Origin: Nocardioides sp.
GTDB lineage: Bacteria > Actinomycetota > Actinomycetes > Propionibacteriales > Nocardioidaceae
Direction: 5' to 3'
DNA: 15,795 nucleotides
NCBI GenBank assembly: GCA_003519585.1
Contig: DOWL01000203.1
Coordinates: 330 to 16,124 of the forward strand
Shown: positions 7,308 through 13,110 of the stretch, one piece after another
How positions within the stretch are numbered: the stretch's first letter is position 1
Layout: every line of letters starts with the position of its first letter
Notes under the pieces: model-generated
Told to the model about the DNA's origin: nothing
Database searches by the model: none
What the model saw: only the letters and a program-made list of their open reading frames with translations
Program-made: the position numbers and the translations under genes

Positions 7308-7988
7308 GTGCCGGTTGAACCTCCGCCTTCGCCGTGGGTCTTCCCCGACCCGCGCGACGCCTCCGACGACCTGGTGGGAGTCGGCGCCGACCTGGCCCCC
7401 GGGACGCTGTTGGCGGCGTACCGCCGCGGGATCTTCCCCATGCCCGAGCACGGCCGACGGCCGCCGATGCACTGGTTCTCCCCGGTCGAGCGGGGCATCG
7501 TCCCGCTCGACGGGCTCGTGGTGTCGCGCTCGCTGCGCCGGTCGTGCCGCGACTTCGAGATCCGGGTGGACACGGCCTTCGACGAGGTCGTCGCCGGCTG
7601 TGGTGACCCGACCCGCGACGCGGGCTGGATCACCGGCGACGTCGCGGCGGCGTACGGCGAACTGCACCGCCTCGGCTGGGCGCACTCGGTGGAGGCATGG
7701 CGCGACGGCGAGTTGGCGGGCGGCCTCTACGGCCTTGCGATCGGCGGCCTGTTCGCGGGGGAGTCGATGTTCCATCGGGTCCGCGACGCCTCCAAGGTCG
7801 CGCTGGTCGGCCTGGTCGAGCTGCTGCGGGCCGACGGCGGTGCCGGGCGGCTGCTCGATGTGCAATGGGTGACACCGCACCTAGCCACACTCGGCGCGAT
7901 CGCGGTGCCGCGCCCGACGTACCTCGGGCTGCTGGTGGAGGCTTTGCGGCTACCGCCGCCACCGGTGTGGGCTGCCGAGTCTGCTTGA
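7308..7988 (+). CDS. aat: Leucyl/phenylalanyl-tRNA--protein transferase
   Basis: The 226-residue enzyme moves Leu or Phe from tRNA to proteins with N-terminal Arg or Lys, marking them for the ClpS/Clp N-degron pathway. Family blocks are FPDPRDASDDLVGVGADL, YRRGIFPMPE, PMHWFSPVERGIVPLD, WITGDVAAAYGELHRLGWAHSVE, GGLYGLAIGGLFAGESMF and LLDVQWVTPHLATLGA. D184 and Q186 match the catalytic Asp-x-Gln of the E. coli enzyme. GTG 7308 was chosen because it begins just before the conserved region; an in-frame TTG at 7281 would overlap the divergent gene. The upstream purine stretch touches the GTG, so a leaderless start is likely. No clp gene is in the window. Confidence 0.93.
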   Translation: MPVEPPPSPWVFPDPRDASDDLVGVGADLAPGTLLAAYRRGIFPMPEHGRRPPMHWFSPVERGIVPLDGLVVSRSLRRSCRDFEIRVDTAFDEVVAGCGDPTRDAGWITGDVAAAYGELHRLGWAHSVEAWRDGELAGGLYGLAIGGLFAGESMFHRVRDASKVALVGLVELLRADGGAGRLLDVQWVTPHLATLGAIAVPRPTYLGLLVEALRLPPPPVWAAESA

Positions 7989-8077
7989 TCTTCGTCGGCC
8001 GGTCTCGCGGTGACCGCCCGGGTCCCGTGCGCTTGGATCGGCGTGCGAGGGTGGGACGCCGACGAACCTGCCGCGTC

Positions 8078-8083
8078 AGGAGG
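8078..8083 (+). promoter_or_regulatory. Strong Shine-Dalgarno fixing the lipoprotein start
   Basis: AGGAGG lies four bases before ATG 8088. It decides that start over the in-frame upstream candidate near 8010 and contrasts with the leaderless-looking genes nearby. Confidence 0.8.
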
Positions 8084-8087
8084 AGAG

Positions 8088-8510
8088 ATGAAGCTGGGAC
8101 TGGCCGCGGCCGGCCTCATCCTTGTCGCCGGGTTCGCGGTCGGATGTGGCGGCGGCAGCGACGGCGGCGGTGACGGCCAGAGCGCCGAGGAGAAGACCGC
8201 GTCGAAGGACGACTTCTGCGCGGCGATCAAGGACTTCGACGACCAGCACGTCACCGGCGACGAGGACAAACTCGGCGAGATCCTCAAGAAGGCCGCCGAT
8301 CAGATCGAGAGCGTGGGCGTGCCGGAGGGGATGCCAAACGACGCCCGGGCCGGGTTGCGCCTCACGCTCCGCGCCATAGACGGCCTGCCCGACGATGCGA
8401 CCACTGACGATCTCGCCGCCATCCAGGGCGGCTACTCCGACGAGGACAAGGCCGACCTCGCGGCCCTCACGACCTACCTCGCCGCGACCTGTCCCCCCTC
8501 CGGCGCGTGA
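8088..8510 (+). CDS. Small putative lipoprotein, paralog A
   Basis: The 140-residue protein begins MKLGLAAAGLILVAGFAVGC, a signal peptide ending at C20. The lipobox AVGC is imperfect at -3 but the glycine-rich stretch just after the cysteine is typical of lipoproteins. The mature part is acidic and helical: SKDDFCAAIKDFDD, LKKAADQIESVGVPEGMP, then a segment ending TYLAATCPP. Two cysteines, in DDFC and near the C-terminus, are shared with the next gene and could form a disulfide outside the cell. No enzyme motif is seen and the function is unknown. Its stop overlaps the next start as GTGA, so the pair is coupled. Confidence 0.82.
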   Translation: MKLGLAAAGLILVAGFAVGCGGGSDGGGDGQSAEEKTASKDDFCAAIKDFDDQHVTGDEDKLGEILKKAADQIESVGVPEGMPNDARAGLRLTLRAIDGLPDDATTDDLAAIQGGYSDEDKADLAALTTYLAATCPPSGA

Positions 8511-8524
8511 ACCGGCGCGTGAAC
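8501..8524 (+). repeat. Perfect 12-bp tandem repeat across the stop/start junction
   Basis: CGGCGCGTGAAC occurs twice in a row (8501-8512 and 8513-8524), followed by a partial third CGGCG. Each copy contains a GTG in the same frame, so paralog B has two candidate starts, 8507 and 8519. Because 12 is a multiple of three, gain or loss of a unit would keep the frame. Confidence 0.9.
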
Positions 8525-8953
8525 CGGCGACGACGCTCCGCACGGCGGGCCGCCACCGTGTGCCTCGCGGTGCTGACGATGGGGCTCGCCGGCTGCACCG
8601 CCGCCGGCTCCGACGGGGAAGCGCGGGCCGAGTCCTCGGTCGACGACTTCTGCTCGGCCGTCGAGACGTTCCACACCGAGGTCGAGGCCGCCGACTCGAC
8701 GGACCTCGCGGCGTACATCCGCACCCTCAAGGCCGCCGCCGAGAAGCTGCACGACGTGGGTGTCCCTGACGACATGCCCGCACCGGCCAAGCAGGGCTTC
8801 GAGTTGACCGTCGAGCGGATCCAGGGGCTCGCCGACGACGCCACCCGGAGTGACTTCACCGACCTCGGCGACGTCGGCGAAGAGGACCAACGCAAGCTCG
8901 ACGCTCTGGAGGCGTACGTCGACCAGGCGTGCCCAGACGTGGCTGGCAAGTGA
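8507..8953 (+). CDS. Small putative lipoprotein, paralog B
   Basis: The 148-residue protein (144 if GTG 8519 is used) starts with an arginine-rich n-region, a hydrophobic core and the good lipobox LAGC, with C30 as the lipidated residue. The mature part matches paralog A in order: SSVDDFCSAVETF, then LKAAAEKLHDVGVPDDMP, a LADDAT stretch and a C-terminal ALEAYVDQACP. The two shared cysteines keep their positions. Both are probably anchored to the outer face of the membrane. No known domain was recognised. GTG 8507 overlaps the upstream stop and was chosen for coupling. An inverted repeat follows the stop. Confidence 0.82.
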   Translation: MNRRVNRRRRSARRAATVCLAVLTMGLAGCTAAGSDGEARAESSVDDFCSAVETFHTEVEAADSTDLAAYIRTLKAAAEKLHDVGVPDDMPAPAKQGFELTVERIQGLADDATRSDFTDLGDVGEEDQRKLDALEAYVDQACPDVAGK

Positions 8954-8955
8954 CC

Positions 8956-9042
8956 CTCGTGAGTCTCGGCCCCGAGCCCATGGCGACGCTCGCTCCGCTT
9001 CGCGGGCTTCGCGGTCGCCATGGCCATGGGGCCGATCACGAG
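8956..9042. repeat. Nested inverted repeat between convergent genes, possible two-way terminator
   Basis: Three arm pairs are stacked in order: CTCGTGA (8956-8962) with TCACGAG (9036-9042), CGGCCCC (8967-8973) with GGGGCCG (9028-9034), and CCATGGCGAC (8978-8987) with GTCGCCATGG (9014-9023). The apical part holds GCTTCGCGG twice in tandem (8997-9005, 9006-9014). The element starts 2 bases after the lipoprotein B stop and faces the 3' end of the rhodanese gene, so a bidirectional terminator fits; there is no T-run. A dispersed repeat is the alternative. Confidence 0.7.
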
Positions 9043-9136
9043 GCGCGCTCGCGCCGCTCGCGAAAGACTTCAGGGCGACGTGTCACGTAAGCCACCGTCA
9101 TAGACGTCGGCGCCGGCAAGGATGCGGGAGCCAGGC
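9043..9136. other. Rest of the convergent intergenic region
   Basis: No gene is seen. The only structure noted is a short palindrome, ACGTGTCACGT, at 9078-9088. The stretch ends at the rhodanese stop codon. Confidence 0.5.
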
Positions 9137-9469
9137 TTAGACCACCAGCGGGGGCTGGCCGGTCTCGCTGACCATCTCGCGGCCGGCAGCCTCCCAGTCG
9201 AGCATCCCGCCGTCGAGGTTGACCACGTCGCGGCCCTGAGCCTGCAACCACAGCACAGCCTGCGCCGACCGGGCACCGACCTTGCAGACCACCAGGGTCT
9301 GGCTCTCCGGCACCTCGTCGAGGCGCGCGGTGAGCTGTCCGAGCGGGATGTGCAACGCGCCGTCGATATGGCCGTAGGCCCACTCGACCGGCTCCCGGAC
9401 GTCGAGCACCGCCAACCCCTCGGGCAGCGGGTCGGGTACGCCGGTGACGGCGACCGTCGGGAGGCTCAT
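9137..9469 (-). CDS. Single-domain rhodanese-like sulfurtransferase
   Basis: The 110-residue protein is one rhodanese domain. It has LAVLDVREPVEWAYGHIDGA near the N-terminus, IPLGQL, and an active-site loop CKVGARS with the persulfide-forming C62, followed by AVLWLQAQGRDVVNLDGGMLDW. The family carries sulfane sulfur on the loop cysteine; the acceptor here is unknown. ATG 9469 is preceded by AAGGAG (9474-9479) at a four-base gap. The frame stays open far upstream through the glycosylase gene, but only this part resembles a protein family. It lies 20 bp downstream of the glycosylase gene on the same strand, so the two are probably co-transcribed. Confidence 0.92.
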   Translation of the reverse strand: MSLPTVAVTGVPDPLPEGLAVLDVREPVEWAYGHIDGALHIPLGQLTARLDEVPESQTLVVCKVGARSAQAVLWLQAQGRDVVNLDGGMLDWEAAGREMVSETGQPPLVV

Positions 9470-9489
9470 CGGGCTCCTTGCTGTGTGGG

Positions 9490-10368
9490 CTACTTGAGCA
9501 GCTTGCTCATCCGGCGGTCGGCGAGCGGCTTGCCACCGGTCTGACAGGTGGGGCAGTACTGCAGGCTGGAGTCCGCGAAGGACACCTCGCGCACGGTGTC
9601 GCCGCAGACCGGGCATGTTTGGCCGGTGCGGCCGTGGACGGCCATGTTGGACTTCTTCTCGCCCTTGAGCTCGCTCATCGCGAGGCCACGCGACCGGTCG
9701 ACCGCATCGCCGAGGGTCACCCTGATCGCGTCGTACAGGACCACGAGGTCGGTGTCGTCGTCGCCTTCCAAGAGCGATGCCGCAGGTTTGAACGGCGACA
9801 TCCGCGCGGCGTGCAGGATCTCGTCGGAGTAGGCGTTGCCGATGCCCGCGATGGTGCCCTGGTGGCGCAGCACGCCCTTGATCTGCTTGCGGCCCTCGGC
9901 GGCGACGATCTCGCGGAACCGCTCCAGGGTGAAGTCGTCGGTGAGCGGATCTGGCCCGAGGCTGGCGATGCCCGGGACGTCGTGCGGGTCGCGGACGAGG
10001 TAGATCGCGAGCCGCTTCTTGGTGCCGGCCTCGGTGATGTCGAGCCCCGACTGGTCGTCCAGGACGACCCGGGCCGCGAGTGGGTTCTTGCCGCCCGGGC
10101 GTGGGGGGAGCGTCGGCACCTCGTCCTTCCACCGGATCCAGCCGCCGCGCGCGAGGTGGATGCACAGGTGCAACCCGCCGACGTTGATGTCGAGGAACTT
10201 GCCGTGCCGGGTGACGCGCTCGACCAGCAGCCCTTCGAGCGCCCGCAACGGTGGATCGAAGGTCTTGAGCGCACTGAACGCCGCGATGTGCACCGTCGCG
10301 ATCGCGTGGTCTGTGAGCCGGCCCTCCAGGTCGAGAGCCAGCGCTTCCACCTCGGGCAGCTCGGGCAC
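9490..10368 (-). CDS. Fpg/Nei-family DNA glycosylase, atypical zinc finger
   Basis: The 292-residue protein starts MPELPEVE, so Pro2 (the nucleophile once Met is removed) and Glu3 are present, and K57 sits in HGKFL as in Fpg. The helix-two-turn-helix region has IKGVLRHQGTIAGIGNAYSDE. The C-terminal zinc finger uses C252, C255, C272 and C275 (CX2C-X16-CX2C). The family removes damaged bases and nicks the abasic site. The Arg usually found five residues before the third cysteine is Ser267 here, so lesion preference may differ from standard Fpg or Nei. GTG 10368 is set by the invariant PELPEVE and lies six bases after TAGACT, suggesting a leaderless mRNA. Confidence 0.9.
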   Translation of the reverse strand: MPELPEVEALALDLEGRLTDHAIATVHIAAFSALKTFDPPLRALEGLLVERVTRHGKFLDINVGGLHLCIHLARGGWIRWKDEVPTLPPRPGGKNPLAARVVLDDQSGLDITEAGTKKRLAIYLVRDPHDVPGIASLGPDPLTDDFTLERFREIVAAEGRKQIKGVLRHQGTIAGIGNAYSDEILHAARMSPFKPAASLLEGDDDTDLVVLYDAIRVTLGDAVDRSRGLAMSELKGEKKSNMAVHGRTGQTCPVCGDTVREVSFADSSLQYCPTCQTGGKPLADRRMSKLLK

Positions 10369-10380
10369 ACGGTGAGTCTA
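10369..10380 (-). promoter_or_regulatory. Predicted -10 box for leaderless glycosylase mRNA
   Basis: On the minus strand TAGACT (10375-10380) is followed by exactly six bases and then the GTG start at 10368. No Shine-Dalgarno is seen. The -35 position would fall at the edge of the large inverted repeat that starts at 10395. Confidence 0.6.
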
Positions 10381-10394
10381 AGTGCGCCCACCGA

Positions 10395-10466
10395 CCGGGA
10401 TAGTCCGTGACGTTTGTGTGGGCCGGCGGCACGGATGACCCACACAAACGTCACGGACTATCCCGG
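10395..10466. repeat. Perfect 28-bp inverted repeat with a 16-base loop
   Basis: Bases 10395-10422 are the exact reverse complement of 10439-10466; the loop is 10423-10438. The arms contain 17 G/C of 28, below the surrounding DNA. The element lies between divergent genes, so a terminator role is unlikely. Its right edge abuts the AAAGGA ribosome site of the small gene at 10477 and its left edge is near the -35 position of the glycosylase promoter. It could be a regulator site, a cruciform or RNA hairpin, or a relic of a small mobile repeat. Confidence 0.95.
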
Positions 10467-10472
10467 AAAGGA
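10467..10472 (+). promoter_or_regulatory. Ribosome binding site supporting ATG 10477
   Basis: AAAGGA lies four bases before ATG 10477 and directly after the right arm of the inverted repeat. It favours this start over the internal ATG at 10513. Confidence 0.55.
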
Positions 10473-10476
10473 ACCG

Positions 10477-10758
10477 ATGACAGGCGTTGGCAGGTCGGAG
10501 CAGAATGGGGAGATGAACGCCGCCCGGCCGCTTCCGGGGGTGGGGTCGATCTTCCTCGATGCCCGCGGTGACGAGCGCGCGCTGCGGGTCTCCTGGCATT
10601 CCGAGGCCGACCTCGTGGTGCTGTCGCTGTGGCGGGACAACGTCTGCGCTGCGTCGTTCCGGCTCGCCATCGACGAGGTGCCCGAACTGATCGACATGCT
10701 CCGGACCGGCCTGGACCGCGCGTACCGGCACGCGCCGACGCGGAGCGAGACGGCCTGA
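10477..10758 (+). CDS. Small conserved actinobacterial protein of unknown function
   Basis: From ATG 10477 the product has 93 residues; from ATG 10513 it has 81. The likely conserved core starts near PLPGVGSIFLDARG and runs through ALRVSWHSEADLVVLSLWRD, CAASFRLAIDEVPELIDMLR. The alternating pattern suggests a compact beta-sheet followed by one helix. There is no signal peptide or membrane segment. I recall similar small proteins in other actinobacteria but know no function. It is divergent from the DNA glycosylase gene, with the 28-bp inverted repeat between them. Confidence 0.75.
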   Translation: MTGVGRSEQNGEMNAARPLPGVGSIFLDARGDERALRVSWHSEADLVVLSLWRDNVCAASFRLAIDEVPELIDMLRTGLDRAYRHAPTRSETA

Positions 10759-10874
10759 CTCGTCGCCGATTCGTCTGTGGTCTGACGTGCTTTTCGCCGT
10801 ACGGGCGCGCGGACGAATCGCCGATCGCGAGGCGAATCTACGGTTTCGGCTAGACGGCGCCATACGGTCCTAGC
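10759..10874. promoter_or_regulatory. Intergenic region with inverted repeat and leaderless -10 box for the AAA ATPase
   Basis: TACGGT (10863-10868) is followed by exactly six bases and the GTG at 10875, a leaderless-type promoter. Upstream lies an inverted repeat, CGATTCGTC (10767-10775) with GACGAATCG (10812-10820), with a 36-base loop. The repeat could be a weak terminator for the small gene or an operator for the ATPase. No other gene is seen. Confidence 0.55.
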
Positions 10875-12077
10875 GTGGACCCGGTTCGGAACCCTTACGC
10901 GCCCGGCGCCGGGCAGCGGCCGCCCGAGTTGGCCGGTCGAGACGACCAGGTGCGCGCCTTCGAGGTGGTCCTCGAGCGCGTGGCCCGCGGCCGTCCCGAG
11001 CGCTCGCTGGTGCTGACCGGGCTGCGCGGCGTCGGCAAGACGGTGCTCCTCAACGCGCTGCGTGGCCAGGCGGTCCGCAAGGGTTGGGGGACCGGCAAGT
11101 TCGAGGCGCGGCCCGACCAGTCGCTCCGGCGGCCGTTGGCCAGCGCGCTGCACCAAGCGGTCCGCGAACTCGCCCACCCCGAGCCCGACCAGGCCGAGCA
11201 TGTGCTCGGCGTGATCCGCTCGTTCGCCGAGCGCCAGGCGGGGCCGGACGCCAAGCTCCGCGAACGGTGGAGCCCCGGCATCGACGTACCTGCCGTCCGC
11301 GGCCGCGCCGACTCCGGCGACATCGAGATCGACCTGGTCGAGCTGATGAACGACGTCGGTGGGCTCGCGGCCGACCTCGGCAAGGGCGTCGCGGTCTTCG
11401 TCGACGAGATGCAGGACCTCGGTGCCGACGACGTCTCCGCTCTGTGCGCGGCCTGCCACGAGGTGAGCCAGTCCAGCCTCCCCGTGATCGTGGTCGGCGC
11501 GGGGCTACCGCACCTGCCGGCCGTGCTCAGCGCCAGCAAGTCCTACTCCGAACGGCTCTTCTCCTACCAGCGCATCGACCGGTTGACCCGCGCCGAGGCC
11601 GACCGTGCGTTGACCGCGCCGGCCGCGGACGAGGACGCGGCGTACGACGAGGCCGCGCTGGCCGCGATGTACGACGCCACCGGCGGCTATCCCTACTTCA
11701 TCCAGGCCTACGGCAAGACCGTCTGGGACCTTGCGCCGCACCCTCCGATCACGGCGGCCGACGTGGCGGTCGCCGCACCGGAGGCCGAGCGTGAGCTGGC
11801 GGTCGGGTTCTTCGGCAGCCGCTATGACCGGGCCACCCCCGGCGAGCGTGACTACCTGCGCGCGATGGCCGACGCGGCCGATCCCGACGCCGACCTCCAC
11901 GATCCGGTCGGCTCCGTGGCGACCGCCGACGTCGCCGGTGTGCTCGGCAAGAAGCCGCAGTCGCTCTCACCCGCCCGCGACTCGCTGCTCAAGAAGGGAC
12001 TCATCTACTCCGGAGAGCGCGGCCGGATCGCGTTCACCGTGCCGCACTTCGGGAAGTACCTCCGCGCACAGGGATAG
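10875..12077 (+). CDS. AAA/STAND-type ATP-binding protein with winged-helix tail
   Basis: The 400-residue protein has a short NPYAPGAGQRPPELAGRD lead, Walker A GLRGVGKT (residues 49-56, K55), Walker B VAVFVDEMQDL (D177, E178) and a sensor-like stretch LPVIVVGAGLPHLPAVL. A GGYPYFIQAYG block follows, typical of Orc1/Cdc6-like and AAA_16 ATPases. The last ~75 residues (ADVAGVLGKKPQSLSPARDSLLKKGLIY) look like a winged helix that could bind DNA. The family includes regulators and switch ATPases; the role here is unknown. GTG 10875 is set by a leaderless-type -10 box. It stands alone, with no obvious effector gene. Its stop is 19 bp from the convergent membrane-protein stop. Confidence 0.85.
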   Translation: MDPVRNPYAPGAGQRPPELAGRDDQVRAFEVVLERVARGRPERSLVLTGLRGVGKTVLLNALRGQAVRKGWGTGKFEARPDQSLRRPLASALHQAVRELAHPEPDQAEHVLGVIRSFAERQAGPDAKLRERWSPGIDVPAVRGRADSGDIEIDLVELMNDVGGLAADLGKGVAVFVDEMQDLGADDVSALCAACHEVSQSSLPVIVVGAGLPHLPAVLSASKSYSERLFSYQRIDRLTRAEADRALTAPAADEDAAYDEAALAAMYDATGGYPYFIQAYGKTVWDLAPHPPITAADVAVAAPEAERELAVGFFGSRYDRATPGERDYLRAMADAADPDADLHDPVGSVATADVAGVLGKKPQSLSPARDSLLKKGLIYSGERGRIAFTVPHFGKYLRAQG

Positions 12078-12096
12078 CTCCCATGCTGGGCAGAGT

Positions 12097-12963
12097 TCAC
12101 GCCGGCGCGCCATCCGCGGCGTACTGCACGGTCTGCAGGATCCAGAACGTCGCGAAGGCCACCAGCAGCAGCGCCTCCACGACGAAGACCCAGTGGTCGA
12201 ACGGTTGGGAGCCGGTGGCCGCCTTGATCACGAACAGCGCCAGCGCGCCGACGATCACCAGACCCATCACCCAGGCGATCAGCCGGTAGGCCATGCGGAA
12301 GGTCGCGGCCCGGCCCATGGCCAGCGTGCCGCCGGCATCGACGAACTCGTCGACCTTCGCGGCGTTGACGACCGCGACGGCGACGATGAGACCGAACATG
12401 GGTACGGCGGTGCCGTAGTGCGCGTAGTCGAGGAACGAGTCGCGGCCGAGCAGGAACCACAGCGCGAGCCCGACGATCCCGGTGGCCGAGACGCCGAGCG
12501 CGACCAGGTCGCGGCCCTCCTCGGCTCCGCGCCGCACCGTCCGCGCGGCGAACAGCAGCCCGATCACGCCGACCACCAGCAGCGCCCCGATGTTGTTCTC
12601 GACGCCGGGCACGTACGCCGGCGGCACGCACCGGGTCGCGTCCCCACAGGCGACGACGTCCTCGAGCGGCGTGGGGCAGAGTGCGACCACGGGTGCACAC
12701 ATGCCAGCGAGGTTGAGCATGAGGTCCTCGCGGGGCCGGTCGCGTCCCTTGATCGCGATCAGGCACACGCCCATCGCGACGAGCGTGCCGACGAAGACCG
12801 CGCGCACGGGGGTGTAGTAGTACGCGCTGATCGAGCCCAGCCACGATCCGTCGCCCACGGTCAGCTCGATCACCAGCGACGCGCCCAGGAAGACCGCCAG
12901 CGCGACCAGACCGACCCGCAGATAGAGGTAGGTCTTCGTCGTGGACTCGCTGTGCATCGCCAC
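12097..12963 (-). CDS. Polytopic membrane protein of unknown function
   Basis: The 288-residue protein has about eight predicted transmembrane segments, at roughly residues 13-33, 48-68, 78-98, 120-142, 153-172, 182-203, 226-247 and 256-277. A striking SISAYYYTPVRAVFVGTL block lies at the first loop and start of the second helix, and I recall similar blocks in other uncharacterised bacterial membrane proteins. Four cysteines lie between the second helix and the loop before the fourth (CLIAIKG, MCAP, LCPT, VACGDATRC gives more), which could form disulfides. No transporter or enzyme signature was recognised. GTG 12963 follows TAGACC by six bases; ATG 12957 is an alternative start. It is divergent from the DinB-like gene. 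Confidence 0.82.
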   Translation of the reverse strand: MAMHSESTTKTYLYLRVGLVALAVFLGASLVIELTVGDGSWLGSISAYYYTPVRAVFVGTLVAMGVCLIAIKGRDRPREDLMLNLAGMCAPVVALCPTPLEDVVACGDATRCVPPAYVPGVENNIGALLVVGVIGLLFAARTVRRGAEEGRDLVALGVSATGIVGLALWFLLGRDSFLDYAHYGTAVPMFGLIVAVAVVNAAKVDEFVDAGGTLAMGRAATFRMAYRLIAWVMGLVIVGALALFVIKAATGSQPFDHWVFVVEALLLVAFATFWILQTVQYAADGAPA

Positions 12964-13110
12964 CTGTCCGGTCTACCACCGGGGTCCGACGGCCGGGCAG
13001 CGTCGGTCGGACTATTGACAGTTGCCGTCGGGTGACGAAAACCCCGCGCCCAGATCCTGACCAGTGCACGGGGAGGCAACGACGCCGGAGTGGGGCTAAC
13101 GTCGAGTGGC
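12964..13110. promoter_or_regulatory. Divergent intergenic region: membrane protein and DinB-like gene
   Basis: Toward the membrane protein, TAGACC (12970-12975, minus strand) lies six bases before GTG 12963; its last base departs from TANNNT. Toward the DinB-like gene, TAACGT (13097-13102) lies eight bases before ATG 13111. An inverted repeat, GTCCGAC (12984-12990) with GTCGGAC (13006-13012), lies between and could be an operator. These are predictions from sequence pattern only. Confidence 0.45.

Noticed and set aside
8501..8529. CRISPR or satellite-like array
   Set aside because: Only two 12-base units and a fragment, without spacers; it is a local tandem duplication.
9470..10447. Upstream extension of the rhodanese frame across the glycosylase gene
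   Set aside because: The extra part is arginine-rich shadow sequence, and ATG 9469 has a good AAGGAG site.
13015..13020. Perfect TTGACA as a -35 box for the DinB-like gene
   Set aside because: No -10-like hexamer lies 16-18 bases downstream, so the match alone does not support a promoter.
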